Below, piece by piece: positions 53,056 through 62,872 of a stretch of 64,000 bases of DNA. The DNA comes from Gordonia terrae (GTDB taxonomy: Bacteria > Actinomycetota > Actinomycetes > Mycobacteriales > Mycobacteriaceae): positions 1,364,001-1,428,000 of the forward strand of contig NZ_CP016594.1 in NCBI RefSeq assembly GCF_001698225.1, read 5' to 3'. A program made the position numbers and the translations under genes. The first letter of the stretch is position 1; every line of letters begins with the position of its first letter. A model generated the notes under the pieces. The model was given only the letters and a program-made list of their open reading frames with translations. It ran no database searches and had not been told where the DNA came from.

Positions 53056-54083
53056 GACGCGCGACTCCAAGCGAGCAGTTGCGGCTTGTCGATCCACTCC
53101 GTGCCCTCGCATTTCAAGGCGGCGATGTCGGCATCGACCATGATCCGAGCGAGTTCCGGTGCGCGGACCGCGGCTCGCCACCCGAGGTCAAGTTCGGCCT
53201 TCGATGCGTCGCCGATCAGCGAGTCGACCTCGGTGGGACGCAGGTAGCGCTCGTCGAAGACGACGTGGTCGCGCCAGTCGAGGCCGGCGTGGTCGAAGGC
53301 GTGCTGGAGGAAATCGCGGACGGTGAAGGGCACACCGGTCGCGAGCACGTAGTCGGCGGGCTCGTCGGCCTGCAGCATGCGCCACATCCCCTCGACGTAC
53401 TCCGGCGCGTAACCCCAGTCGCGCACGGCGTCGAGATTGCCCATGTAGAGGTCCTTCTGTACGCCGGCCTTGATGCGGGCGACTGCGCGGGTGATCTTGC
53501 GTGTCACGAAAGTCTCGCCGCGGCGGGGGGATTCGTGGTTGAACAAGATGCCGTTGACGGCGAACAGGCCGTAGGCCTCGCGGTAGTTACGGGTGACCCA
53601 GTACGAGTAGACCTTCGCCGCCCCATACGGGGAGCGAGGGTAGAACAGGGTGTCCTCGTTCTGCGGCGGGGGAGAGGCGCCGAACATCTCCGAACTGGAT
53701 GCCTGGTAGTACCGGCATCGAATGCCCGCCTGGCGCACCGCTTCCAACAGTCGGACCGAGCCGATTCCGGTGGTGTCACCGGTGTGCTCGGGCTCGTCGA
53801 AGCTGACGCGGACGTGCGACTGCGCGGCCAGGTTGTAGACCTCGTCCGGGTCGATCGACGCGAGCAGCGTGACCAGTCGGGCGCCGTCGCTGAGATCGCC
53901 GTAGTGCAGGAACAGGCGGGCGAACGGGTCGTGCGGGTCCTGATAGAGGTGGTCGATCCGGGCGGTGTTGAACGACGACGATCGTCGGATGAGTCCGTGT
54001 ACCTCATAGCCTTTGGACAAGAGCAATTCGGCGAGGTAGGAGCCGTCCTGACCGGTGATCCCGGTGATCAGGGCCTTCTTCAT
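53052..54083 (-). CDS. gmd: GDP-mannose 4,6-dehydratase
   Basis: This 343-residue enzyme makes GDP-4-keto-6-deoxymannose from GDP-mannose. It has [38 protein letters not shown], the catalytic [10 protein letters not shown] and [15 protein letters not shown] (Y-x3-K). [19 protein letters not shown] is the family signature. It lies 62 bp downstream of the initiating sugar transferase and overlaps fcl, forming a three-gene unit that supplies GDP-fucose to cluster 2. Confidence 0.97.
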   Translation of the reverse strand: MKKALITGITGQDGSYLAELLLSKGYEVHGLIRRSSSFNTARIDHLYQDPHDPFARLFLHYGDLSDGARLVTLLASIDPDEVYNLAAQSHVRVSFDEPEHTGDTTGIGSVRLLEAVRQAGIRCRYYQASSSEMFGASPPPQNEDTLFYPRSPYGAAKVYSYWVTRNYREAYGLFAVNGILFNHESPRRGETFVTRKITRAVARIKAGVQKDLYMGNLDAVRDWGYAPEYVEGMWRMLQADEPADYVLATGVPFTVRDFLQHAFDHAGLDWRDHVVFDERYLRPTEVDSLIGDASKAELDLGWRAAVRAPELARIMVDADIAALKCEGTEWIDKPQLLAWSRAS

Positions 54084-54145
54084 GGTGCTTCCTTCGAGTG
54101 GTGTCGATCCGTGGTGGCGGTGCGGATGATGGGTGGACGTGGCGG

Positions 54146-55669
54146 TCAATAGGCGCCCCGACGAGAGAGGACGGCGCTGGCGGTCCGCCAGAGGATGACG
54201 AGGTCGGTTGTCAGTGACCAGTTCTCGACGTAGGAGAGATCGAGCCGCACGGAGTCCTCCCAGGAGAGGTCGCTGCGACCGGAGATCTGCCACAGGCCCG
54301 TCATCCCGGGGCGGACGAGCATGCGTCGCCGGACGACCGGGTCATAGGACTCGACCTCTTCACGCAAGGGCGGGCGCGGACCCACGAGGCTCATCGTCCC
54401 GCCCAGCACGTTGAACAACTGCGGCAGTTCGTCGAGGCTGTAACGGCGGATGATTCGACCGACACGGGTGACTCGCGGATCGGCGTGGAGTTTGAAGAGG
54501 ACTCCGTTCCCGTCGTCGCGGACGGCGAGGCCGGCGCGCATGGTGTCCGCGTCGACGACCATCGAGCGGAACTTCCACATCGCGAACGGAGTGTTGTCGG
54601 TGCCGATGCGTTCGGCGCGGTAGAACACCGGGCCTCTGCTGTCGAGCTTGACAGCCAGCGCGCAGAGCGCGAGCAAGGGTGAAAGAAGCACCAGCGCAAC
54701 CACTGTCAGCACCTTGTCGAAGGTCTGTTTCAGAAAACGGTTGGCACCTTTGTATCGCGGTCGATCGATGTGGAGCAGTGGGAGTCCGGCCTCGGGACGC
54801 ATGGTGATACGCGGGCCGGCGACGTCGATCAGTCCGGGGGCCACGAGCATCTCGACATCGCAGTTCTCGAGCTCCCACGACAGTTCACGCATCGCCCGAT
54901 GGCCGAGTGCGTCGGCGGAGGTCACGGCAACGGTGTTGGCCCCGCAGGTGCGGACCAGCTCGGAAGCCCGGTCGTAGCCGGCGAAGATCGGGACTTCGGC
55001 GACCACGCCCTGGGTCGCGTGTCCGGCGGCGAACTTCGGGGTCGGAGAGGCGCCGGGCGGATCGGTGAGGCACACTCCCACGACTCGGTAGCCGAGGGCG
55101 GGATTCGTGTTCAACCGGTCGATGAGTGCTCGAGCGGATGATCGGGAGCCGACGACCAGTACCGATCGCAGGAATCGTCCGCTCTCGCGGCCCGCCAGGA
55201 GGTGTCGGCGCCAGGCCCATCGGCCGACGATGAGCATCAGCGTCCCGGCCGGGAGCGCGATAGCGATGAATCCGCGGGCGATGCCCAGAGCGAATGCGAG
55301 GTCGATGATGGCCCAGGCACCGAAGCAGACGAAGCAGGCGCTCAGGACACGGTGGTACTCGACAGGTCCGGTGCCCAGTATGCGGGGATCGCCGGCCTGT
55401 CCGACGCGCAACGCCGTCTGCCATCCGACGATGAGGGTCACGGTGACCAGGAGTGCGGGGATACCGTCGCGGCCGATCGGCCGGAAGGGGTCGGCACCGA
55501 ACCGTAGGAACTGTCCGGCCAGAACGGCGATCGAGATGAGCGACAGATCGGTCCACGCGACGTGCCGCGCGTACTGGACCAGCCAACTCTGCGACGTGGT
55601 CGGCGTCGCGTCCGGAACACGGTCGGTACCGATGAAGGCCCTCGTGAACCGGTCAACTGGAACGCTCAT
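54146..55669 (-). CDS. polyprenyl-phosphate sugar-phosphate transferase initiating cluster 2
   Basis: This 507-residue paralogue of the 22876-24393 enzyme has the same layout: four N-terminal membrane segments, a nucleotide-binding-like middle ([17 protein letters not shown]) and the C-terminal sugar transferase domain. That domain carries [63 protein letters not shown] and [35 protein letters not shown] precedes the ATG at 55669. It heads the minus-strand gmd-fcl unit and probably starts the fucose-containing polymer. Confidence 0.94.
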   Translation of the reverse strand: MSVPVDRFTRAFIGTDRVPDATPTTSQSWLVQYARHVAWTDLSLISIAVLAGQFLRFGADPFRPIGRDGIPALLVTVTLIVGWQTALRVGQAGDPRILGTGPVEYHRVLSACFVCFGAWAIIDLAFALGIARGFIAIALPAGTLMLIVGRWAWRRHLLAGRESGRFLRSVLVVGSRSSARALIDRLNTNPALGYRVVGVCLTDPPGASPTPKFAAGHATQGVVAEVPIFAGYDRASELVRTCGANTVAVTSADALGHRAMRELSWELENCDVEMLVAPGLIDVAGPRITMRPEAGLPLLHIDRPRYKGANRFLKQTFDKVLTVVALVLLSPLLALCALAVKLDSRGPVFYRAERIGTDNTPFAMWKFRSMVVDADTMRAGLAVRDDGNGVLFKLHADPRVTRVGRIIRRYSLDELPQLFNVLGGTMSLVGPRPPLREEVESYDPVVRRRMLVRPGMTGLWQISGRSDLSWEDSVRLDLSYVENWSLTTDLVILWRTASAVLSRRGAY

Positions 55670-56412
55670 GTACTCCCCCTGAGTGACGCCGAGGCGAACG
55701 GCCGGTTGTATTCGAGCGGCTCGCTGCCTTGGCGATTCGGAACACTACAACGCATTTCTCGGCTTTTACACAGATTGTTTTCGCGCGGGTTCGTCTGGAC
55801 TACGTCGCTTTGTCGGAAAAGGCGGAGAACCTGGACGACTGACTCAATCCCGGTTTCAGAGCGGGATTCTCGATCACTGTCGAATGGGCTGGTATCGGCG
55901 TCGGGCGCGTTTGTCAGGCGATGCTTGTCGAGTGTTCCGAGAGCTGAGATTCGCGCCCATGAGACAACAGTGGTTGTCTCGTCGGTGGCTCTCTAGGTGT
56001 CCTGAACTGCAGGTTTACCGGGCCGTCCGTCAGCCGGTGCGCTCGGCGGTGCTTCGGTCGGCGTGTGGCGACGCTCGCGCCTGTGTTGCGAGTTGACAAT
56101 CGCCGGTTGAGAAATGCCGGTTGACTAATGACCGCTTATTTTTGTGAGTCGTTTTCGTTGATCGGAACGTGAGCTATCGGGGCGTTCCCGAATCGAACCG
56201 GAATTGGACAATTCGACGGGTTGTCGTCGGTCGGAATGTCTCGCAGGAGAGTTCCGGGAAACCGCTCGGGACTGCCGGTGAGTTGGCACAATTTTGTACC
56301 GAGTCGGCGTGTCCCGGAGGGCGGCACGGCCAAAGGTGCGCACAGCGAACGGGTTTCGGGTTCCGCCGGTATGAGACGGCGATCAGCTCTGCAACGTGGG
56401 CTTCTACGGGGT
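55670..56412 (-). promoter_or_regulatory. 743-bp spacer upstream of the fucose unit, no gene supported
   Basis: Candidate frames here are short, Arg-rich and not protein-like. The part around 56090-56160 is A/T-rich and carries TTGACA (56094) and two CCGGTTGA copies in direct repeat (near 56103 and 56118), plus a T-rich run. These could belong to a promoter, but no consistent -10/-35 pair facing a gene was found. The region holds the promoter of the minus-strand sugar transferase by position. Confidence 0.3.
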
Positions 56413-57252
56413 CTAGAGCGCCCGGGCGATCAGATTTGCGATGGCTTTGCTTCCCAACGGCGTCGGGTGGCGGGGTTGGGTCTGGGATTGCGAGGCGTTC
56501 CCTTCGAACCAGCGCGCTGCGCCCGCGCATGCGTCATGTCCGACCGCGGCGGCGGCCACGTCGACGAAGGTCATCGATCGTGTGACGGCGGCTGTCCGCA
56601 GGATCGCGTCGAATCGCTTGAAAAACGCGTAGAGGTACGCGGCGTCGGCGTTGCTGATGTTCGCCTGGCCGGGGCAACCGGTTCGGCCGTAGTAGCCGCC
56701 GTGTCCGACGAGAACGACGCGAGCGAGGGGTGCACGGGCGGCGATGGCGCTCAGAGTTGCGCCGATCTTCGGTGCGACTGCGGTGAGGGCCGAGGTCATC
56801 CGGTCGGCCATGGCTCGATCCTGTCGACACCGAGCGTCCTGGCCGAACCTGGGCGTGAAGCAGGAGGAGACAATCGACCACCAGCGGAGATCGTTGCCGC
56901 CGATCGAGAGAGTCACCAGTCGCGTGGACCACGACAGGGCGTTGATCTGGACGGGCCGGGCGCCAAACGATGTCGTCTGTCGGCTGGTCGTGACGTCTGC
57001 TGTCGTGGCGTTCACGCAGGCGACCGAGGTGAAGCTCATCCGGAGCTGGGAGGCGAGGTGGTTCGGGTAGGCGTCGCGCGTACGGCCGCACCCGTCCGGA
57101 TGCTGCGCCGAGGTCAGTGTCGGCGCCGCGGCGCGTGAGTCCCCGAGGGCGACGTAAGCGGGTGCCGCCGGCGCGGCGAGAACCGACGGTACCGACACAC
57201 AGCTGATCGCGATGGCGAGGATGGCGACGAGTGCGAGGCGGATTCGGGTCAC
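56413..57252 (-). CDS. secreted SGNH/GDSL hydrolase
   Basis: This protein has 279 residues from GTG 57252. A signal peptide (LALVAILAIAISCVSVPSVLA) precedes block I YVALGDSRAAA (nucleophile Ser). Block III is LSIGGNDLRWW with the oxyanion Asn, and the C-terminal His lies in QTQPRHPTPLG. Several Cys residues (CGRTRDAYP, ACVNATTA, SSCFTPRFGQDARC, GCPGQ, DACAGA) fit disulfides, as in actinobacterial secreted lipase/esterases of this family. It is a paralogue of the protein encoded at 59029-59871. Confidence 0.9.
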   Translation of the reverse strand: MTRIRLALVAILAIAISCVSVPSVLAAPAAPAYVALGDSRAAAPTLTSAQHPDGCGRTRDAYPNHLASQLRMSFTSVACVNATTADVTTSRQTTSFGARPVQINALSWSTRLVTLSIGGNDLRWWSIVSSCFTPRFGQDARCRQDRAMADRMTSALTAVAPKIGATLSAIAARAPLARVVLVGHGGYYGRTGCPGQANISNADAAYLYAFFKRFDAILRTAAVTRSMTFVDVAAAAVGHDACAGAARWFEGNASQSQTQPRHPTPLGSKAIANLIARAL

Positions 57253-57439
57253 GGCGGGAGTATCCCAGCTGAACCGGCGGGCGTTACATGAGGCCTGCCT
57301 CGGACGAAACAATCAACGGGGCCGTTGCCGCCCGTTCACGCGAACCCTTTAGCATGACGGGGTTCGATTTCGATGCGAGCAGTGGCTGACCAGCGGGGTG
57401 TTCCGGTCCGGGATCGCTTGTGTGACAGGAGTGTTGGCG

Positions 57440-58843
57440 ATGCCGGCATGGTGGAACGTGCGGGGCTGGATGCTGCGCGCGGCGGCCGCTGCAGTTGCGG
57501 CGACGGTGATGACGATCGGCGCGGTCGGAGGCCCGGCGGAGGTGTGGGCCGAGCCGCCGAACCTCGGTCCCGCGCCCTCCGCGGTGCCCGAAGCCATCGA
57601 CGCCACGGTGCCGCCACCGCCGGTGAAGGAGCTCGAGCGCATACCTGCACGCTCGGTGACCCCCGGCGCCTCCCATGAGCTACAGGAACTTCGCGAGGCG
57701 GTCATGCCCTCGCCGAGTGGTGACCGGTTCTTCGATCAGTGGCCGGCGGATCTCACGCGCAGGGCGAGTGGAGAAGTCATCTCCACTCGCGATGTCATGC
57801 GCACAGCGCAGTTGTTGATGACGGTTCCGTTGCGGTCGGCCCGCCAGGTCAAGTTCCGCAGCGTCGACGCCGGTGGTCAGCCGATTTTCGGTACCGCGAC
57901 CCTGTTGGTCCCGGCCAAGGCGTGGCAGGGACCTCGTTCGCGTCCGGTGCTGATTCACAATTCGCCGATCGTGGCGCTCGGTACGAAATGCACGCCCGGT
58001 TACACGCTGGCTCACGGCTATCACGCCGACACCAACACCACCGACCTCGTCCCGCCGTTCGCGCAATTGGCACTCGACCGCGGCTACGCGGTGATCGTGC
58101 CCGACCACACCGGCCCCCGGATGGCTTACGCCGAACCGTATGTCGCGGCACACGTGATCATGGACTCGGTACGTGCGGCGAGCCGGCTCGACCCCGACAA
58201 CTTCAGCCGCGGCCCGATCGCCCTGCACGGATACTCCGGCGGTGCGATCGCGACCAATGCAGCAGCGAAGCTGGCCGATTCCTACGCTCCGGAGCAGGCC
58301 GAGAGGATCGTCGGCGCGGCATACGGGGGTGTGCCGGCCGACTACCGTTCGCTGGCCGGCGCCATGAACGCCAATCTCGGTTCCGGGGTGTTCCACGCCG
58401 CCATGCTCGGCGTCGCACGCGAGCGTCCCGAAGTCCTCGCGATGGCGAACAACGCGGCACGCTGGTTGGCCACGTCTCCGATGCGGGACCTGTGTACCAG
58501 CGGGATGGGTGCTCTGGGGGTGTCGCACATACCCACCCAGGTGTTGTCGGCAGATCCCGATCCCTACCATTCACCCGTCGCCGAGCGACTGTTCGAGATC
58601 ACCTCGATGACGGACCACAAGGCGACGATGCCGTTGCGGATCTATCACGGGACGTACGAATGGTGGATACCGGCGAGCCAGGCGCGTGCTCTGTTTGCCG
58701 AGCAGTGTGCGCTGGGGGCATCAGCGTCGTACCGCGAGTACCCGGCCGAACACATGACCGGGATCTTCGCCGGCCTGCCTGACACGTTGACGTGGCTCGA
58801 CGCCCGCCTGCGCGGGGTGCCCGCGCGGAGTGAGTGTCGCTGA
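57440..58843 (+). CDS. secreted LIP-family (PF03583-like) lipase
   Basis: This protein has 467 residues from ATG 57440, with AGGAG about 8 nt upstream. A signal peptide ends near GGPAEVWA-EPP. The nucleophile elbow is ALHGYSGGAIAT, and the catalytic His lies in YPAEHMTG. The acid position reads IYHGTYEWWIP, with Glu where relatives usually show Asp. GYAVIVPDHTGPRMAYAEP and VGAAYGGVPADYRSL are further family features. It is flanked by the two GDSL hydrolase genes, making a small secreted-esterase locus. Confidence 0.88.
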   Translation: MPAWWNVRGWMLRAAAAAVAATVMTIGAVGGPAEVWAEPPNLGPAPSAVPEAIDATVPPPPVKELERIPARSVTPGASHELQELREAVMPSPSGDRFFDQWPADLTRRASGEVISTRDVMRTAQLLMTVPLRSARQVKFRSVDAGGQPIFGTATLLVPAKAWQGPRSRPVLIHNSPIVALGTKCTPGYTLAHGYHADTNTTDLVPPFAQLALDRGYAVIVPDHTGPRMAYAEPYVAAHVIMDSVRAASRLDPDNFSRGPIALHGYSGGAIATNAAAKLADSYAPEQAERIVGAAYGGVPADYRSLAGAMNANLGSGVFHAAMLGVARERPEVLAMANNAARWLATSPMRDLCTSGMGALGVSHIPTQVLSADPDPYHSPVAERLFEITSMTDHKATMPLRIYHGTYEWWIPASQARALFAEQCALGASASYREYPAEHMTGIFAGLPDTLTWLDARLRGVPARSECR

Positions 58844-59028
58844 CGGGACGACTTGTTTCGACGTCGCCGCCGGCCGGCCAACGGTGGGGTGGCTTCGAAC
58901 TCGGCGCCTCGCTTCGCTCGGGGCCGGCTCAACCAGCGGTAAGGCCCGGGGCCGGCTCAACCAGCGGTGGGGCCCGGGGCCGGCTCTGCCAGCGTGGGGC
59001 TCGGGACCGGGCTCAACCGGCGGTGGGG
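58844..59028. repeat. modular repeats between convergent lipase and GDSL genes
   Basis: The gap contains CTTCGAACTCGGCGCCTCGC, then at least three copies of GGGGCCGGCTC(A/T)(A/G)CCAGCG with short GGTGGGGCCC spacers. These are the same modules as the other tracts. No gene is supported. The position between two 3' ends is the preferred location of this repeat family in the window. Confidence 0.75.
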
Positions 59029-59871
59029 TCAGAGCGCTGCAACGACCAGATCCGCGATGGCGCGGCTTCCCAGCGGGGTGGGATGGCGGACCTGGGTCGC
59101 TGACCGCGAGATGTTTCCCTCGAACCATCGGGCGGCACCCGCGCATGCGTCGTGTCCGACGGCGGGGCCGGCGACGTCGACGAAGGTGACCGACTGCGCG
59201 TGGGCGGACTTCTCGAGTACTGCGTTGAAGCGCTCGAAGAACCGGAGGACGAACGCGGCGTCTGCGGTGCTGATGTTGGCTTGGTCGGGGCAACCGGTCT
59301 GCCCGTAGTAGCCGCCGTGACCGACGAGTACGACCCGCGCTTGGGGAGCGCGTCGTCGGATCTGGGTCAGCGTGGCGTCGATCTTGGGCGCGAGCCGGGA
59401 CAGGCCGGAATCGATTCGCCTTGCCACCGAGGCGTTGCCGCGGCAGCGTGCGTCGTGGCCGAACCTTGTTGTGAAGCAGGACGACACCAGCGACCACCAC
59501 TGCAGGTCGATGCCGCCGATCGACAGGGTGACCAGCCGCGTCGACCGGGACAGCGCGCGTGTCTGGGCGGGATGCGGACCGTAGAGCGTCGGTTGCGGTG
59601 TCGTCATGACATTCGCAGTGGTGGCGTTGACGCAGGCGACAGACCGCAAGGTGAGCCCGAGTCGCGCGGCCACGTGTACGGGGTAGCCGTCATGAGTGCG
59701 CCCGCATCCGTCCGGGCGCATGCTGGATCCGTTCGTGGGCGCCGCAGCGCGCGAGTCGCCCAGGGCGACATACTCGGGACCGCCGCCGGGGGATGCCGTC
59801 GCCGGCACTGCCAGCACGGTGCTGAGTACACAGATGAGGGCGGCGAGAGTCGTGATGCGGACTCGGGTCAT
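59029..59871 (-). CDS. secreted SGNH/GDSL hydrolase paralogue with altered block III
   Basis: This protein has 280 residues from ATG 59871. The signal peptide ends LAVPATA-SPGG. Block I is YVALGDSRAAAPT and the C-terminal His lies in TQVRHPTPLG, as in its paralogue at 56413. However, block III reads LSIGGIDLQWW: the conserved Asn of GxND is Ile (codon ATC instead of AAC). The remaining Cys pattern is kept. The loss of the oxyanion Asn would be expected to weaken catalysis, so the enzyme may be impaired or may use another residue. Confidence 0.88.
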   Translation of the reverse strand: MTRVRITTLAALICVLSTVLAVPATASPGGGPEYVALGDSRAAAPTNGSSMRPDGCGRTHDGYPVHVAARLGLTLRSVACVNATTANVMTTPQPTLYGPHPAQTRALSRSTRLVTLSIGGIDLQWWSLVSSCFTTRFGHDARCRGNASVARRIDSGLSRLAPKIDATLTQIRRRAPQARVVLVGHGGYYGQTGCPDQANISTADAAFVLRFFERFNAVLEKSAHAQSVTFVDVAGPAVGHDACAGAARWFEGNISRSATQVRHPTPLGSRAIADLVVAAL

Positions 59872-60038
59872 CACGGGGCAGAGGATGGCCAGAGAATCCA
59901 GCCGGGCGGTTGCCGTCACCACCGGATCGTAGGTAGCCCATGCCCTCGTCGGCGCGTATGCCGACAGAGTTCGTCCGATCGGGTGACACTGACATCTGCT
60001 GTGCCGCAGGATGCTTCGTGGTGCGCGTCGATGTGGGT

Positions 60039-60111
60039 GCCCCCACCAGGGCTCGAACCTGGGACCTGCGGATTAAAAGTCCGTAGCTCTACCAACTGAG
60101 CTATAGGGGCA
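60039..60111 (-). tRNA. tRNA-Lys (anticodon TTT)
   Basis: The 73-nt cloverleaf has acceptor pairs GCCCCTA/TGGGGGC with discriminator A, the D-arm GCTCAGTTGGTAGAGC, an anticodon loop around CTTTTAA (TTT) and the T-arm CCAGGTTCGAGCCCTGG. No CCA is encoded. It faces away from the three plus-strand tRNA genes. Confidence 0.95.
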
Positions 60112-60292
60112 GGACCCCGGCGAGCCGGGGCGTCGATGAGTTTACAACGTGTGCACGCGGCGAGAACGTGGCCCTCCATGTGCGTGTCGTCGAACTCCTC
60201 GAGATGGCCCGTTTATGGTCCTGACCAGTCGATTTGTAGTTTGCGCGAGACGTGTCATAAGCTATCCAAGCTCCCAACGGAGAACACGACCG

Positions 60293-60365
60293 GCCCCCTT
60301 CGTCTAGCGGCCTAGGACGCCGCCCTTTCAAGGCGGTAGCGCGGGTTCGAATCCCGTAGGGGGTA
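60293..60365 (+). tRNA. tRNA-Glu (anticodon TTC)
   Basis: The 73-nt cloverleaf has acceptor GCCCCCT/AGGGGGT, the anticodon stem CCGCC/GGCGG with loop CTTTCAA (TTC) and T-arm GCGGGTTCGAATCCCGT. It is the first of three tRNA genes in the same direction within about 300 bp, so they are probably transcribed together. Confidence 0.95.
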
Positions 60366-60412
60366 CGCCTGTCCGGTACTCGGCGACGAGGACCGGACAG
60401 ATAATTGAACAA

Positions 60413-60486
60413 GGCCCTGTGGCGCAGTTGGTTAGCGCGCCGCCCTGTCACGGCGGAGGTCGCGGGTTCGAGTCCCGTCAGGGTCG
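60413..60486 (+). tRNA. tRNA-Asp (anticodon GTC)
   Basis: The 74-nt cloverleaf has acceptor GGCCCTG/CAGGGTC with discriminator G, D-arm GCGCAGTTGGTTAGCGC, anticodon stem CCGCC/GGCGG with loop CTGTCAC (GTC) and T-arm GCGGGTTCGAGTCCCGT. It lies 47 bp after tRNA-Glu. Confidence 0.95.
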
Positions 60487-60521
60487 CCAAAGGTTTCGGT
60501 TCATCGCAACCGGCACCTTCC

Positions 60522-60598
60522 GGCCAGGTAGCTCAGTTGGTACGAGCGTCCGCCTGAAAAGCGGAAGGTCGTCGGTTCGATCCCGACTCTGGCCACCA
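60522..60598 (+). tRNA. tRNA-Phe (anticodon GAA)
   Basis: Acceptor GGCCAGG/TCTGGCC carries discriminator A and an encoded CCA (60596-60598). The D-arm is GCTCAGTTGGTACGAGC, the anticodon loop CTGAAAA (GAA) and the T-arm GTCGGTTCGATCCCGAC. It is the last of the three plus-strand tRNA genes and is followed at once by a strong hairpin. Confidence 0.95.
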
Positions 60599-60602
60599 CA
60601 AC

Positions 60603-60632
60603 AATCCCCAGCAGTTCACACTGCTGGGGATT
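60603..60632 (+). terminator. hairpin terminator after the tRNA cluster
   Basis: This is a perfect 12-bp stem (AATCCCCAGCAG paired with CTGCTGGGGATT) with a 6-nt loop TTCACA, 4 nt after the tRNA-Phe CCA. Only a weak CTTG follows instead of a T-run, which is common for high-GC actinobacterial terminators. Confidence 0.75.
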
Positions 60633-60799
60633 CTTGCGTTCGGACCCCTTCGTTCTCAGCGCCCAGAACGCAACCGCGACATGCGGTCTCAGAACGCCAC
60701 CGACGATTTCGAATGGTTCCCCACAGCAACATCGGTCCGTCGCAGACGCGTTGCGGTGCACATGGGTTCGCTGACGGTGTCGTGGTTGCTCTGGAATGT

Positions 60800-61195
60800 T
60801 CTGGTCGCCAGGTGGTTTCGACTCGGCGCCTCGCTTCGCTCGGTGCCGGCTCAACCAGCGGAAGGGGGCACCTGGTCAACCAGCGGGAGGGGGCACCTGG
60901 TCAACCAGCGGGAGGGGGCACCTGGTCAACCAGCGGGAGGGGGCACCTGGTCAACAGCCGGGAGGGGGTGCCGGCTCAACCAGCGGGCGGGGGCACCTGG
61001 TCAACCAGCGGGAGGGGGTGCGGGGAGTGGTCGCCAGGTGGTTTCGACTCGGCGCCTCGCTTCGCTCGGAGCCGGCTCAACCAGCGGAAGGGTGTGCCGG
61101 CTCGACCAGCGGGGGATGGGTGGTTTCGACGAGCTCAACCAGCGGGGGTGGGTGGTTTCGACAAGCTCGACCAGCGACGACGGCCAACCGGCCAT
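60800..61195. repeat. 25-bp tandem repeat (about seven copies) flanked by module copies
   Basis: Between 60848 and 61023 there are about seven copies of a 25-bp unit, GGTCAACCAGCGGGAGGGGG plus CACCT. Three copies are identical and the edge copies vary. Two near-identical modules (GGTCGCCAGGTGGTTTCGAC followed by TCGGCGCCTCGCTTCGCTCG) flank the tract, at about 60806 and 61029. Two further GGTTTCGAC(A/G)AGCTC copies lie before the next gene. The region 60633-61204 otherwise holds no gene. Copy number is likely to vary between strains. Confidence 0.88.
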
Positions 61196-61204
61196 ACTCG
61201 TTCA

Positions 61205-62269
61205 ATGAGAACTCGCGCGACCACGGTGGTCGTCCGCAGCGTGTACGGCACCGCGGCCGTCGAGTGGTTCCTGATCATCGCGATCGCGACGATCATCGTC
61301 ACCAGGCTGTACCTGCACCTGACCGGGTATCCGCAGATCGGCGGCGGCACCCTGCACATCGCGCACGCGCTGTGGGGCGGGGCGCTGATGATGCTGGCGC
61401 TGATCACCGGTTGGCTGTTTCTCGGGGCGACGGCGCGGATCGTCGCGATCGTGCTCGGCGGCATCGGTTTCGGGTTGTTCCTCGACGAGGTCGGCAAATT
61501 CGTCACCCGCACCAACGACTACTTCTACGGGCCGTCGGCGGAGATCATGTACGTGCTCGTCGTGATGATCCTGTTGATCAGCCGCGTCGTCCGAGATGTC
61601 CAGCGACCCACCGGCGCCGAAGCGCTCGCCAATGCGGCGGTCATCGCGGCCGACGGTGTCGCACACGGGCTTCCGGAGCGCCGACGACGCCAAGCCGAAG
61701 AGTTCCTCGTCGTCGCGGAGGACAAGGGCCTCGATGCCGAGACGATCGGTCACATCCGGGCGCTCCTCGAGTCGAGCGAGGGCACGCCGGACCGGTTGAT
61801 GCGGCTCCGCGACCGCGCGGTGGCGTTGATCCCCGGCTTCTTCCGGAGTCCCCGATGGATTCCCGTCGTCGGCTGGGGATTGGTGGTGGCCTCCGGGCTC
61901 ACCATCGTCGTCGGCGTGTTGAGCTTCTACTTCACCGGGGATCGCAGCGAGGAACTCGACATCTACATCGAGCTCACCGGCAGTACTCCCGCCACGTGGA
62001 TCCTGCTGGTCAGCGGCATCATCACCCTGGCGCTGGCCCTGCCGGCAATGGTCGCGCGTGGACGCGGGGTGGCCTCGGCGGGACCGCTTCGCGGGCTGCG
62101 TATCGCGGCGTTGGTGTTCATGCTGTCGAACGCCCTCGTCGACTTCGCGCTCGAAGGGTTCGGTGCCCTGTTCAACCTGGCCCTCGGGCTGTTCGCACTC
62201 AGTATCGTGAGCTATCACCTCACGCAGGCGGTCACGACGGATGGCCGACATGATCAACTGAGGGTGTGA
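61205..62269 (+). CDS. integral membrane protein, unknown
   Basis: This 354-residue protein has about seven membrane segments in two groups (residues about 15-135 and 215-345). A soluble helical stretch of about 80 residues separates them ([56 protein letters not shown]). The first group has the [20 protein letters not shown] motif and [30 protein letters not shown] do not know a named family. The stop overlaps the Nudix GTG by 4 nt, indicating coupling. Confidence 0.8.
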   Translation: MRTRATTVVVRSVYGTAAVEWFLIIAIATIIVTRLYLHLTGYPQIGGGTLHIAHALWGGALMMLALITGWLFLGATARIVAIVLGGIGFGLFLDEVGKFVTRTNDYFYGPSAEIMYVLVVMILLISRVVRDVQRPTGAEALANAAVIAADGVAHGLPERRRRQAEEFLVVAEDKGLDAETIGHIRALLESSEGTPDRLMRLRDRAVALIPGFFRSPRWIPVVGWGLVVASGLTIVVGVLSFYFTGDRSEELDIYIELTGSTPATWILLVSGIITLALALPAMVARGRGVASAGPLRGLRIAALVFMLSNALVDFALEGFGALFNLALGLFALSIVSYHLTQAVTTDGRHDQLRV

Positions 62270-62868
62270 CTACTCTCGATCGGGCCGTGGCCGCCGCGCG
62301 CGTCGACGCCTTTGACCGGCGCACCGCCGACGTCCCGGACGCCCGCGCCGCCTCGGTCGTCCTCGCCGTCGCCGAGAAGGACGGACGCCAGGGCATCTGG
62401 CTGTCCAAACGCCCGGCAACCATGCGCCGCCACGCCGCGCAGTTCGCCCTGCCGGGCGGTCGGCTGGACCCCGGTGAGGACCATGTCACGGCCGGTCTGC
62501 GTGAACTCGACGAGGAGCTCGGCATCCAGTTGCCCCCGAGTTCGGTGCTCGGTGCGCTCGACGACTACCCGACTCGCTCAGGGTTCGTGATCACCCCGAT
62601 CGTCTGCTGGGCCGAGGAGTACCAGGAACCGACGCCCAATCCCGACGAGGTGGCCCTGCTGTTCTTCGTCACCTTCGAGGAACTGCTCGTCGAACCGCGA
62701 TTCCTCACGATTCCACAGTCGGATCTGCCGGTCATCCAGCTGCCCATCGTCGGCTCCCTCGTCCACGCGCCGACGGCTGCGGTCATCTACCAGTTCGCCG
62801 AGGTGGTCCTGCGGGACCGACACACCCGGGTCGACGGCTTCGAGCAGCCGGTGTTCGCCTGGAAGTGA
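62266..62868 (+). CDS. Nudix hydrolase (CoA-pyrophosphatase-like)
   Basis: This protein has 200 residues from GTG 62266. The Nudix box is complete: [24 protein letters not shown] fits Gx5Ex7REUxEExGU. The preceding [20 protein letters not shown] resembles the UPF0035 (RxxxLxxHxGQxxFPGG) motif of CoA pyrophosphatases, although it reads [10 protein letters not shown]. It probably hydrolyses a nucleoside diphosphate derivative such as CoA. It is translationally coupled to the membrane protein upstream. Confidence 0.9.
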   Translation: MTTLDRAVAAARVDAFDRRTADVPDARAASVVLAVAEKDGRQGIWLSKRPATMRRHAAQFALPGGRLDPGEDHVTAGLRELDEELGIQLPPSSVLGALDDYPTRSGFVITPIVCWAEEYQEPTPNPDEVALLFFVTFEELLVEPRFLTIPQSDLPVIQLPIVGSLVHAPTAAVIYQFAEVVLRDRHTRVDGFEQPVFAWK

Positions 62869-62872
62869 GGCG

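Noticed and set aside
55562..55996. 144-codon plus-strand frame upstream of the fucose unit
   Set aside because: It is Arg/Ser-rich with no hydrophobic core or motif, overlaps the start of the sugar transferase gene, and has no convincing ribosome site.
60039..60598. tRNA genes as integration site of a mobile island
   Set aside because: No integrase gene or duplicated tRNA 3' end is present in the window.
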